Shown: positions 19,419-27,818 of the stretch, one piece after another | Layout of the letters: every line of letters begins with the position of its first letter | Numbering within the stretch: position 1 is the first letter of the stretch | From: Cupriavidus taiwanensis LMG 19424 | GTDB lineage: Bacteria; Pseudomonadota; Gammaproteobacteria; Burkholderiales; Burkholderiaceae | Assembly (NCBI RefSeq): GCF_000069785.1 | Contig: NC_010530.1 | Span: 2,438,412-2,502,411, forward strand | Reading direction: 5' to 3' | Length of the DNA stretch: 64,000 nucleotides | Notes under the pieces: generated by a model | The model's input: only the letters and a program-made list of their open reading frames with translations | Databases searched by the model: none | Told to the model about the DNA's origin: nothing | Program-made: the position numbers and the translations under genes

Positions 19419-19665
19419 TTGGGACACTTGCAGATCGCGCACGCGGCGCCATGGCAGACCAGCCCCCAGTATATTCCGGCGTGCCCACCTGCGCCCCGGC
19501 GCCCCCTGGCAGCGCAGGGAGCCGATCTGAACGCTTCCGAGCCGCGTATTGAATTGTTTTTGCGCGCGGTGCGGCGCAGGGCCCGCACGGCACGTTTTGC
19601 CGGAAGATAGCCGGACTTCCCCCACGGCAACCGGCCTGGCAGCGGATTGCGACCCTGATCGAGCC

Positions 19666-21948
19666 ATGAAGGCAGCTCCACACCATTGCTTGCGCCTTGC
19701 CGGCATGATGCGCCTGCTTGCCGCCAGCGCGCTGGCCGCCGGCACCGCGATGGCTGCTGAGGCCCCGGCACCAGGCCACGACGACAGCGCTGGCGCGGGC
19801 CTTGCCACCTCCACCGCGGGGGGGCGCCCGCGCATCTGCCTGGTGCTGTCGGGCGGCGGCGCGCGCGGCGCCGCGCATATCGGCGTGCTCAAGGTGCTGG
19901 AGGAGATGCGCATCCCGGTCGATTGCATCGCCGGCACCAGCATGGGGTCGCTGGTCGGCGGCGCCTATGCCACCGGCATGGGGCCCGCCGAGATGGAGCG
20001 GCTGGTCGGCGGCCTGAGCACGGACAAGCTCTTCAAGGAGCGCCCGCCGCGACAGGACCTGACCGTGCGGCGCAAGCAGGACGACTTCACCAACCTGTTC
20101 ACGCCGGAGATCGGCTTGCAGTCGAGCGGCGTGCTGCTGCCCAAGGGCGCGGTCTCCGGCGTGCAGCTGGAGACGGTGCTGCGCCAGCTGGCCAGGACCC
20201 CGGGAGTCCGCGACTTCGACCGCTTGCCGATCCCGTACCGCGCGGTGGCGACGGACCTGGTGGCGGGCACTGCGGTGGTGTTCAGCCAGGGCGAGCTGGC
20301 CAACGTGATGCGCGCCAGCATGTCGGTGCCGGGCGCGGTGGCCCCGGCGGAATACGAGGGCCGGCTGCTGGTCGACGGCGGACTGACCGACAACCTGCCG
20401 GTCGGCGTGGCGCGCGACATGGGCGCCGATATCGTCATCGCGGTGAACCTGGGCACGCCGCTGATGAAGCGCGAGGCGCTGACCTCGGTCATCGGCGTGA
20501 CCGGCCAGATGCTCAACATCCTGACCGAACAGAACGTGCGCGCGTCGCTGGCCTCGCTGCGGCCCACCGACGTGCTGATCGAGCCCGCGCTGGGCGACTT
20601 CTCCGCGACCGACTTCGACCACCTGCCGGCCACCATCCCGATCGGCGAGGCCGCTGCGCGCAAGGTCGCCGACCGCCTCGCGCCGCTGGCGCTGCCGCCG
20701 GCGCAATATGCCGAGCTGCGCGCCGCCCAGCAGGCGGTGCAGCCGCCCGACACCCGCCCCGTCGACGAGATCCGGCTGGCGCCGCTGCATCGCGTCAACC
20801 CCGACTATGCCACCGCGGTGATGCAGACCCGGCCGGGCGAGCCGATCGACCAGGCCGCGCTGGACCAGGACATGCGCCGCCTGTTCGGCACGGGCGACTT
20901 CGAGCACGTCAACTACGGCATCCTGGAAGAGCCTGGCCGGCGCGTGCTGACGGTCAATGCGGTGGAGAAATCGTGGGGCCCTGACTACCTGCGTTTCGGG
21001 CTGGGACTGAGCTCGGACTTCCGCGGCGACGCGTACTTCAACCTGGTCGGCAGCTACCGGCGCACCTGGCTCAATGCGCTGGGCGCGGAGTGGCGCACCG
21101 ATGCGCAGGTGGGCCAGACCTCGTCGCTGTCCAGCGAGTTCTACCAGCCGCTGGATACGCGCCAGTTCTTCTTTATCGCACCGCGCATCGAGCTGGAGCG
21201 TCGCCCCGTCAATGTGTTCCAGGGCAGCACGCGCATCGCCACCTACGACGTGCGCCGCTTCGACCTGGCGCTGGACGTCGGCAGCCAGTTCACCAAGTAC
21301 GGCGAGCTGCGCGTCGGCGTGCAGACGGGCTCCGAGCATGCCACGCTCAGCACCGGCCCGGCGGCGCTGGCGCCGGGTCCGGGCAGTATCCGGCGCGGGG
21401 CCATCACCGGCCGGCTCTTCTTCGACCAGCTCGACAGCGTGGACTTCCCGCGCTTCGGCTATGCGGGCGGGGTGCGGATCTATGCCTCGCAACCGGGGCT
21501 GGGAGCCGACCGGACTTATATCAAGGCGCAGGCCGACGGCATCTATGCCCATTCGTTCGGCGACCATACGCTGTCGTTCGCCTTCAAGGTCGGCGGCAAT
21601 CCCGGCGGCAAGCCGCTGCCGAACTACGACCTGTTCCAGTGGGGCGGCTTCCTGCAGCAGTCCGGCTACGCGACCGGGCAGCTGATGGGCGGCAACCTGC
21701 AGTTTGCGCGGCTGGTGTACTACAACAAGCTGGCGCGGCAGACCTTGCTGCAGGGCGTTTACGCCGGCTTCTCGCTGGAGACAGGACGCGTGGGCGACGC
21801 GCTGGTACCGGGCAGTCCCACCGGGCTGCTCAAGTCGGGGTCGCTGTTCCTGGCGCTCGACAGCCCGCTCGGGCCGCTGTATCTGGCCTATGGGCGCGCG
21901 ACGGCCGGCGTGTACAGCTTCTATCTGTTCCTGGGCAAGCCGTTCTGA
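19666..21948 (+). CDS. Patatin-like phospholipase fused to an outer-membrane beta-barrel (type Vd-like)
   Basis: 760 residues. After a signal peptide (LLAASALAAGTAMA), a patatin domain shows the glycine loop LSGGGARGAAHIGVLK (60-75), the nucleophile GTSMGS (Ser92) and the catalytic Asp in VDGGLTDNLP (Asp237). Around 340-400 a POTRA-like segment follows, then a Bam-like barrel ending GVYSFYLFLGKPF with C-terminal Phe. This is the architecture of PlpD-type patatin autotransporters. It probably acts on lipids at or outside the outer membrane. A terminator-like hairpin lies about 115 bp downstream. Confidence 0.9.
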   Translation: MKAAPHHCLRLAGMMRLLAASALAAGTAMAAEAPAPGHDDSAGAGLATSTAGGRPRICLVLSGGGARGAAHIGVLKVLEEMRIPVDCIAGTSMGSLVGGAYATGMGPAEMERLVGGLSTDKLFKERPPRQDLTVRRKQDDFTNLFTPEIGLQSSGVLLPKGAVSGVQLETVLRQLARTPGVRDFDRLPIPYRAVATDLVAGTAVVFSQGELANVMRASMSVPGAVAPAEYEGRLLVDGGLTDNLPVGVARDMGADIVIAVNLGTPLMKREALTSVIGVTGQMLNILTEQNVRASLASLRPTDVLIEPALGDFSATDFDHLPATIPIGEAAARKVADRLAPLALPPAQYAELRAAQQAVQPPDTRPVDEIRLAPLHRVNPDYATAVMQTRPGEPIDQAALDQDMRRLFGTGDFEHVNYGILEEPGRRVLTVNAVEKSWGPDYLRFGLGLSSDFRGDAYFNLVGSYRRTWLNALGAEWRTDAQVGQTSSLSSEFYQPLDTRQFFFIAPRIELERRPVNVFQGSTRIATYDVRRFDLALDVGSQFTKYGELRVGVQTGSEHATLSTGPAALAPGPGSIRRGAITGRLFFDQLDSVDFPRFGYAGGVRIYASQPGLGADRTYIKAQADGIYAHSFGDHTLSFAFKVGGNPGGKPLPNYDLFQWGGFLQQSGYATGQLMGGNLQFARLVYYNKLARQTLLQGVYAGFSLETGRVGDALVPGSPTGLLKSGSLFLALDSPLGPLYLAYGRATAGVYSFYLFLGKPF

Positions 21949-22015
21949 CGCGCGGCAACAATGTGCGCCTGCCTTACCCCACCAAAGTTGTATGTAATGT
22001 CTTAATTCAAATGTC

Positions 22016-22093
22016 TATACTTTTCCTGTCACCAAGACCCCCTCTTGAATGACAACCTTCCCCGGTCGCCGCTTCCCCAGCGGCGACTTTTTT
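22016..22093 (+). ncRNA. Candidate small RNA with terminator
   Basis: In an unusually AT-rich 100-bp gap, a TATACT -10-like box (22016-22021) precedes a short CU-rich segment. A perfect 9-bp hairpin follows (GTCGCCGCT 22065-22073, loop TCCCC, AGCGGCGAC 22079-22087) with six T residues (22088-22093). The implied transcript starts near 22028 and is about 65 nt. Its CU-rich loops (ACCCCCTCTTG, TTCCCC) could pair with Shine-Dalgarno sequences. The hairpin may instead simply terminate the patatin transcript. No good -35 is seen. Confidence 0.35.
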
Positions 22094-22187
22094 ATGGGCG
22101 CCTGCCAGGCGATGGCGCGCCTATAATGCCTGCCTCGGACTGCACTTGCAGCCGCCTCGGCGCCCGGCTTTACGCGCGCACCGCTTC

Positions 22188-22622
22188 ATGCATATCGACT
22201 TCCACCAATTCACACCGTGGCTCTCGCTGGCTGGCGGGCTGGTCATCGGCCTCGCGGCGGCGCTGATGATCCTTGCCCTGGGCCGCATTGCAGGCATCAG
22301 CGGCATCGTCGGCGGCCTGCTGCGGCTGCCCCAGGGCGACACCGCATGGCGGATCGCCTTTGTGATCGGACTGCTGTTGTCGCCATGGCTGGCGATTGCG
22401 TTCGATGCCATGCCCGCGGCGCGTATCGATGCCGGCTGGACCGAGGTGCTGGTGGCCGGCCTGCTGGTCGGCCTGGGAACGCGCTACGCCGGCGGCTGCA
22501 CCAGCGGCCACGGCGTCTGCGGCCTGTCGCGCGGCTCGGTGCGTTCGCTGGCGGCCACCGTCACATTCATGGCGGCTGGTTTCCTGACGGTGCTGGTGCA
22601 GCGCCACGTGCTGGGAGGCTGA
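22188..22622 (+). CDS. YeeE/YedE-family membrane protein (first half)
   Basis: 144 residues with about four membrane helices. The motif GLGTRYAGGCTSGHGVCGLSRGSVRSLAAT carries the conserved Cys of YeeE/YedE (sulfur transport) proteins. Family members import thiosulfate or other sulfur species. ATG 22188 starts directly before the family N-terminus. It is followed three bases later by the second half-protein; the two together match one full-length YedE. Confidence 0.9.
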   Translation: MHIDFHQFTPWLSLAGGLVIGLAAALMILALGRIAGISGIVGGLLRLPQGDTAWRIAFVIGLLLSPWLAIAFDAMPAARIDAGWTEVLVAGLLVGLGTRYAGGCTSGHGVCGLSRGSVRSLAATVTFMAAGFLTVLVQRHVLGG

Positions 22623-22625
22623 ACC

Positions 22626-23057
22626 ATGGGCACGCTGCTGGCGTTGCTGGCCGGACTGGTGTTCGGCATTGGACTGATCCTGTCGGGCATGGCCAACCCG
22701 GCCAAGGTGCTCGGCTTTCTTGATCTCGCCGGCGCTTGGGACCCGTCGCTCGCCTTTGTCATGGCTGGCGCGATCGCCGTCGGTGCCGTGGCGTTTGCGC
22801 TGGCGCGCCGCCGCCAGCGGTCATGGCTGGGACTGCCGATGCAGTGGCCGGCGCTGGCCGCGGTGACCCCGCGCCTGCTGCTGGGCAGCGCCGCCTTCGG
22901 GGTGGGCTGGGGCCTGGCCGGATTTTGCCCGGGTCCCGCGCTGGTCGCGCTGGGTGCCGGCTATGCCAAGGCATGGGGCTTTGTCGCGGCAATGCTCGCG
23001 GGCATGGCGCTGTTCGAACTGGCGGAGGCCGTGGCCCGGCGCACGCGACGGCGTTGA
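22626..23057 (+). CDS. YeeE/YedE-family membrane protein (second half, DUF6691-type)
   Basis: 143 residues with four membrane helices. LVFGIGLILSGMANPAKVLGFLDL and GVGWGLAGFCPGPALVALG, with the conserved Cys in GFCPGP, mark the second YeeE/YedE module. It is almost contiguous with the first-half gene, so the two should form one transporter. No rhodanese or sulfur-oxidation genes lie next to it; an IclR regulator follows on the same strand. Confidence 0.9.
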   Translation: MGTLLALLAGLVFGIGLILSGMANPAKVLGFLDLAGAWDPSLAFVMAGAIAVGAVAFALARRRQRSWLGLPMQWPALAAVTPRLLLGSAAFGVGWGLAGFCPGPALVALGAGYAKAWGFVAAMLAGMALFELAEAVARRTRRR

Positions 23058-23147
23058 CGCAGCGCAGCATGCAACCAGTACTGGCCCCCGGCGGCCGACC
23101 GGTTTAACATTGCGCGATTATCGAACGACGTAGACCCCCAGCCTCCC

Positions 23148-23996
23148 ATGGATGTCCTCCGCCCCATCGGTCTCGGCCATGCCCAGGCCGACACCGTCCG
23201 CGTTGCCCGGCCCCAGGCCGACCTGCTTTCCAGCTTTGCCGGCGATCCCAATTTCATGCTCTCGCTGGCACGCGGGCTGACCGTACTGGAAGCCTTTTCC
23301 GAACGCAAGCGCCCGCTGACGATCTCGCAGGTGGCGCAGCGTACCCAGCTCTCGCGCGCGTCGGTGCGGCGCTGCCTGTATACGCTGGAGCAGCTGGGCT
23401 ATGTCAGCCAGCAGGACGGTCAATTCGCGCTGCGCCCGCGCGTGCTGCACCTGGGACACGCGTATTTTTCATCGACCTCGCTGGTATCGCTGGCGCAGCC
23501 GATCCTGGACAACCTGAGCGCCCGCATCCACGAGACCTGCACGCTGGCCATCCTGGACGGCACCGACATTCTGTACCTGGTGCGCTCCGAAGTGCAGCGC
23601 GTGCTGAACTATTCGCTGGGCATGGGCAGCCGCCTGCCGGCCTACTGCACCTCCAACGGCCGGCTGCTGCTGGCTCACCAGCCGGCCACGGTGCTGGACG
23701 GCTTCTTCGAGCATGCCGAGCTGCGCCCGCGCACGCTGCAGACCAAGGTCTCGCGGCAAGAGCTGGAAGCCTGCTTCGAGCGCGCGCGGGAACTGGACTA
23801 TGTGATCGTCGATGAGGAGCTGGAGCCCGGCCTGCGCGCCATGGCCGTGCCGGTGCGCTCGGCCTCGGGCATCGTGCTGGCGGGACTGAGCGTCAGCGTG
23901 CGCGCCGCGCGCGTCTCCGAGGCGGACATGATCACGCGGCTGCTGGCGCCGATGCGCGAAGCCGCCGCCGCGATCGGGCGGATGGTCGGGTCCTGA
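23148..23996 (+). CDS. IclR-family regulator (PcaR/PobR-like)
   Basis: 282 residues. The N-terminal winged helix is FMLSLARGLTVLEAFSERKRPLTISQVAQRTQLSRASVRRCLYTL. The effector domain includes YSLGMGSRLPAYCTSNGRLLL and a late GLSVSVRAARV block, typical of the PcaR/PcaU/PobR subgroup that senses protocatechuate-pathway acids. No aromatic-degradation genes lie beside it here, so its targets are probably elsewhere. Confidence 0.9.
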   Translation: MDVLRPIGLGHAQADTVRVARPQADLLSSFAGDPNFMLSLARGLTVLEAFSERKRPLTISQVAQRTQLSRASVRRCLYTLEQLGYVSQQDGQFALRPRVLHLGHAYFSSTSLVSLAQPILDNLSARIHETCTLAILDGTDILYLVRSEVQRVLNYSLGMGSRLPAYCTSNGRLLLAHQPATVLDGFFEHAELRPRTLQTKVSRQELEACFERARELDYVIVDEELEPGLRAMAVPVRSASGIVLAGLSVSVRAARVSEADMITRLLAPMREAAAAIGRMVGS

Positions 23997-24073
23997 TCTT
24001 GCCGCCTTGCGGCGTGGTGGTGCTGGCGTCTTGCCGTCGTGCCACGCGCCGCCGCGCCGGTACCGAGGCAGGC

Positions 24074-24868
24074 TTAGCCACGGTGTGCCAGCTCCAGCGC
24101 GAACACCAGCCGCTGCAGGAAGTTCTCCATGCGCCCGTCCGGATTGACGAAGGCGCAGCCGAAGTGGTGGATCGCGCTGTCGTCGCGGCCCACCAGCCAG
24201 TGGCCGACCACCTGCATGTCCAGCTCCAGCTTGCCCAGCTCGCGGAAATCCAGCCGGCACTTCGCCACCGTGGTGCCGACCGGCAGATGGTCGGCGGTGA
24301 CGGTCCTCGAGCGCAGGCCCACGCCGGACAGCGACAGGTCAGCAATATCGAGTCCCAGCACGGTCTTGTCCGGCAGCGACATCTCGCAGCGGTAGCCCTT
24401 GGTCACCAGCGTGCGGGCGCGGAAATGGCGGCGGCGCTGGAAGTGATAGAGCTTTTCCGGAAACTCGGCCACGAAGGCAGGGCCATCGTCATAGCGCGTG
24501 GCCGCCGGCTGGCCCACCACGAAATTGACCGGCACGCCGCGCAGGAGCCCTGAGAACGCGTTCTCTTCGGACGTCATCAGCGACATCCGTTCGGGCTCGG
24601 CGTTGCACCAGTCAAAGACGAAGGTCCGGTTGACCGGGTCCACATGCAGGATCGAGGTGACGAACTGGTGCGCGGTGCGCGTGCGCACGCTCAGCATGCA
24701 CTTCTGCCACGCCAGGTCGCGCAGCACCGTGCCGATCTGCGAATTGTGACTCAGGCGATAGCGGTCGTCCGCTGCCCCGGCGTCGGTTTCGGCGTCGGTT
24801 TCGGCGTCGGTTTCGGCATCGGAATCGGCGCCGGTCTCGGCTGGCCCGGGGGCGTCGTGCTGGTTCAT
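24074..24868 (-). CDS. YcgR-like PilZ domain protein (c-di-GMP-responsive)
   Basis: About 264 residues. An acidic repeat-rich head (ETDAETDAETDA) precedes a YcgR-N-like domain and a PilZ domain. The c-di-GMP motifs RRRHFRAR and DLSLSGVG are present in order. YcgR proteins brake flagellar rotation when c-di-GMP is high. Start uncertain between ATG 24868 (used) and ATG 24883. The head is encoded by a 12-bp tandem repeat. No flagellar genes are nearby. Confidence 0.85.
   Translation of the reverse strand: MNQHDAPGPAETGADSDAETDAETDAETDAGAADDRYRLSHNSQIGTVLRDLAWQKCMLSVRTRTAHQFVTSILHVDPVNRTFVFDWCNAEPERMSLMTSEENAFSGLLRGVPVNFVVGQPAATRYDDGPAFVAEFPEKLYHFQRRRHFRARTLVTKGYRCEMSLPDKTVLGLDIADLSLSGVGLRSRTVTADHLPVGTTVAKCRLDFRELGKLELDMQVVGHWLVGRDDSAIHHFGCAFVNPDGRMENFLQRLVFALELAHRG
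24779..24838 (+). repeat. 12-bp in-frame tandem repeat
   Basis: Three perfect copies of GGCGTCGGTTTC are followed by two degenerate ones. It codes for the acidic ETDA repeat at the head of the PilZ protein. Unit length is a multiple of three, so copy changes would keep frame. Confidence 0.8.
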
Positions 24869-25087
24869 AGGTTCACGCAACATCTGGAGGGGCTGGAAGC
24901 GGCCTTTGGCTGGGCAGCCGCAGGGCCGCCGCGGACCAGCCTGGAGCCGCCGGCGGCACCGGCCTGCCGGGCGCGCGCCGCATGTTAAGCGCCCGCACCA
25001 TTGGCCGGCAAGACCGATGATCTCACTTCGGCAAATCTGTGGCAGAACTTGAGCACAGACTTCGGGGGGGTAGCGCTTGCGCGGCTT

Positions 25088-25969
25088 TCAGGGCTGCTGC
25101 GGCGGCGCGAGCGTGGCCTGCGCGCAATCGCGCAACCATGCGAGCAAGGCCTGGCGGCGCATGTCGTGCTCGAACGGTGCGGGCGACAGCAGGTGGTAGG
25201 CCGAGCCGTCGGCCGCAAAGCCGAACGGCGCCGCCAGCCGGCCATCGGCGATCTCGTCGGCAGCCATCAGCTGCGATGCCATGGCCCAGCCAAGGCCCGC
25301 CGCGGCGGCCTGCAGGCTCAGATAGAAATGCTCGTACCAGGCGTCGCCGTCCAGCCGCAAGCGGGCTGCTTCGGCGGGACACGCCGCCTGCCAGCGCTGC
25401 CAGGCCTCGGGCCGGGTGCGCGTGTGCAACCGCACCGGCGACACCGCCGCGCCCTGCGCAAACGGAGGCCGGCACACCGGACCCACGCGTTCCTGCACCA
25501 CCTCGCGCGCGTGCCAGCGCGGATCGAAGGCAAAGTCATTGCGCCGCAGCGCCAGGTCCGCGCCGCTGCGCGCAAAGTCGATCGGCCCGCCCGCCGCCAT
25601 CAGGTGCAGCGCAATGTCGGGATGGCGCGCGGCAAAGCGCGGCAGCCGCGGGATCAGCCAGCGCATGGCAATGGTCGGCTCGCACGACAGCACCAGGGCC
25701 CGCCCGGGCGGCTGCGCGCGGATGCGCGCCGCCGCGGCAGCCAGCCCCTCCATCGATTGCGTCGCCGCCGCGAACAGCGAGCGCCCCGCCTCGGTCAGGA
25801 AAACACCGCGGTTGCGCCGTTCGAACAGCGCTACGCCAAGCGTTTCCTCCAGCTGGCGGATCTGCCGGCTGACCGCGCCATGGGTCAGGTGCAGCTCCTC
25901 CGCCGCGCGCGCAAAGCTCTCGTGGCGCGCCGCCGCCTCGAAGAATCGGATCCACCCCAGCCAGTGCAT
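25088..25969 (-). CDS. LysR-family regulator (GcvA-like)
   Basis: 293 residues. The winged helix WIRFFEAAARHESFARAAEELHLTHGAVSRQIRQLEETLG is followed by VALFERRNRGVFLTEAGR, the GcvA-like subgroup pattern. The effector domain is complete. It diverges from a LysE-type exporter gene across 134 bp that also holds a copy of the 17-bp repeat, so it probably regulates that exporter. Confidence 0.9.
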   Translation of the reverse strand: MHWLGWIRFFEAAARHESFARAAEELHLTHGAVSRQIRQLEETLGVALFERRNRGVFLTEAGRSLFAAATQSMEGLAAAAARIRAQPPGRALVLSCEPTIAMRWLIPRLPRFAARHPDIALHLMAAGGPIDFARSGADLALRRNDFAFDPRWHAREVVQERVGPVCRPPFAQGAAVSPVRLHTRTRPEAWQRWQAACPAEAARLRLDGDAWYEHFYLSLQAAAAGLGWAMASQLMAADEIADGRLAAPFGFAADGSAYHLLSPAPFEHDMRRQALLAWLRDCAQATLAPPQQP

Positions 25970-26030
25970 TGGTCAGTTTTTCTCACGTAACCGCGCGAGT
26001 ATATATCGGTTGTCGGGGCGCGTTTCGGCA

Positions 26031-26047
26031 CGCAGAATTGGGTACGC
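26031..26047 (+). repeat. 17-bp iteron-like repeat, most distal copy
   Basis: CGCAGAATTGGGTACGC in the spacer between the divergent LysR and LysE genes. It is the farthest copy I found from the cluster at 62.7-63.8 kb, about 37 kb away. Confidence 0.75.
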
Positions 26048-26103
26048 TTTGGTCCCCCCGAGCGTGGGATGGGGCCAGAAACCAAAACATATCCTGACGC
26101 AAC

Positions 26104-26727
26104 ATGCCCCCTCTCGCCGAATCCCTGGCGGTCGCCGCGGTGACCGTGCTGGCCGTGATCAGCCCTGGCCCCGACTTCGCCATGGTCACCCGCAACAGCT
26201 ACCTGTACGGCCGCCGCGCCGGCCTGCTCAGCGCGCTCGGCATCGCGCTGGGCGTGCAGGTGCATGTGCTCTATACGATGTTCGGGGTGTCCCTGCTGAT
26301 GGCGCACGCGCATGGCGTGCTGACCTTGGTAAAGGCGCTGGGCGCTGCCTACCTGGTCTGGATCGGCCTGCAGACGCTACGCAAGCGCGACGCGCTGAAG
26401 CCGGACGTGCACGACGGCCGTGCGCAGGCCCCGCTGGCGGCGCTGCGCATGGGCTTCCTGACCAATGCGCTGAATCCGAAGACCACGCTGTTCGTCGTCA
26501 GCACTTACACCCAGGTGGTCAATGCCCACACGCCGGTACCGGTGCAATGGGCTTATGGCGGATTCATGTCGGTGGCGCACCTGGCGTGGTTCAGCGTGGT
26601 GGCCTGGGTATTCACCGCGCCGGCATTGCGCGCGGCCATGCTGCGACGGCAGCGGCTGCTGGATCGCGCCATCGGCACGGCCTTGTGCGGGCTGGGCGTG
26701 GCGCTGGGCTTCAGCAACCTGGCGTAG
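26104..26727 (+). CDS. LysE/RhtB-family exporter
   Basis: 207 residues with about six membrane helices. The family signature ISPGPDFAMVTRNSYLYGRRAGLLSALGIALG is at the N-terminus and GFLTNALNPKTTLFVVSTY mid-protein. Such proteins export amino acids. It pairs with the divergent LysR regulator. Its 3' end overlaps the convergent ThpR gene by 17 bases. Confidence 0.93.
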   Translation: MPPLAESLAVAAVTVLAVISPGPDFAMVTRNSYLYGRRAGLLSALGIALGVQVHVLYTMFGVSLLMAHAHGVLTLVKALGAAYLVWIGLQTLRKRDALKPDVHDGRAQAPLAALRMGFLTNALNPKTTLFVVSTYTQVVNAHTPVPVQWAYGGFMSVAHLAWFSVVAWVFTAPALRAAMLRRQRLLDRAIGTALCGLGVALGFSNLA

Positions 26728-27292
26728 GGCCCGGCGCCGCCAGCGGCCAGGCCAGGCGCACCAGGTGTTGCGGGCCCTGCGGACCGAGCCGGCTTTCGAA
26801 CAACACCAGCCGCGTGACGCGCCACGGGGCGCTGGCCAGCGTGCGGTGCGCATCGAGCCAGGCGCGCAGCGCGCTTTCGGGCACGGTCGGCTTGCAGCGT
26901 GCCAGGGTCAAGTGCGGATGGAAGCGCCGCCGCTCCGGCTGGAAGCCGGCGGCTTGCGCCAGTGCCTGTCCTGCCTCGGCGTGCAAGGCGCGCAGCGCGT
27001 CCAGGCCGGGACCGGGCGCAAGGCCGGCCCACAGCACCGCCCCCGGACCGCTGCGGAAGCGACCCGTGCCATAGGCCTGCAGCGTGAACACGGGGGTACG
27101 CAGCGCGCCCAGCGCGGCGCCAAGCTTGTCGGCAGCCTGCGTGGCCTCGCCCAGGCCTTCTCCGAGGAAGTGCAGGGTCAGGTGGACCTGCGCGGGCGTG
27201 GCAGCCCGCACGCCGGGCGCGGCAGGCAGCGTGGACAGCAGCCCGGCCGCCTGTGCCGGCGGCACTTCCACCGCGATAAACAGGCGTGCCAT
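26711..27292 (-). CDS. thpR: RNA 2',3'-cyclic phosphodiesterase (2H family)
   Basis: 193 residues. Both H-x-T/S-x catalytic motifs of the 2H phosphoesterases are visible: HLTLHFLG near residue 37 and HPHLTLAR near 128. The N-terminus RLFIAVEVPP is standard for ThpR (formerly LigT). It hydrolyses 2',3'-cyclic phosphodiesters of RNA. It follows the ogt gene by 25 bp on the same strand. Confidence 0.92.
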   Translation of the reverse strand: MARLFIAVEVPPAQAAGLLSTLPAAPGVRAATPAQVHLTLHFLGEGLGEATQAADKLGAALGALRTPVFTLQAYGTGRFRSGPGAVLWAGLAPGPGLDALRALHAEAGQALAQAAGFQPERRRFHPHLTLARCKPTVPESALRAWLDAHRTLASAPWRVTRLVLFESRLGPQGPQHLVRLAWPLAAPGPTPGC

Positions 27293-27317
27293 TGCCGTAG
27301 GGCCGTCTCAGCCCGTC

Positions 27318-27818
27318 TCAGCCCTTCTCTGCGGCGATGCCCTCGCGCCGCAGCAGGGCACGCTTGCGCTCGATGCCGCCGGCATAGCCGGTCAGCGCGC
27401 CGGCGCTGCCGAGCACGCGATGGCAGGGCACGATCACCGACAGCGGGTTGCGGCCGACCGCGCCGCCCACCGCGCGCGCATGCGTGGGCGGCAAGCCCAG
27501 CGTGCGCGCCAGTTCGCCATAGGATGCGGTGGCGCCGCACGGGATTTCCAGCAGTGCCTGCCACACGCGCTGCTGGAACGGGCTGCCGGCAAAGCGCACC
27601 GGCACGGTAAAGGTGTCGCGGCGGCCGGCAAAATACTCGGCCAGCTCGGCGGCGGCGCGGTCCAGCACCACGGCGTCGGCCGGGGGCACGTCGCGGCTGT
27701 CGGCGATGCCGGCGGGATGGTACTTCTGCCCCGCGAAAAAGAGACCGGTCAGGTGCCCGTCGCGCACGCGCAGCAGCACGGTGCCCAATGGGCTGTCGAT
27801 ATGGCGATAGCTGGTCAT
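27318..27818 (-). CDS. ogt: Methylated-DNA-protein cysteine methyltransferase
   Basis: 166 residues. The acceptor site PCHRVLG has the active Cys at about residue 132, and the DNA-binding helix block RVWQALLEIPCGATASYGELA is intact. It removes alkyl groups from O6-guanine in a suicide reaction. Start at ATG 27818 overlaps the stop of the Ada-AlkA gene (ATGA), so the two are translationally coupled. Confidence 0.95.
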   Translation of the reverse strand: MTSYRHIDSPLGTVLLRVRDGHLTGLFFAGQKYHPAGIADSRDVPPADAVVLDRAAAELAEYFAGRRDTFTVPVRFAGSPFQQRVWQALLEIPCGATASYGELARTLGLPPTHARAVGGAVGRNPLSVIVPCHRVLGSAGALTGYAGGIERKRALLRREGIAAEKG

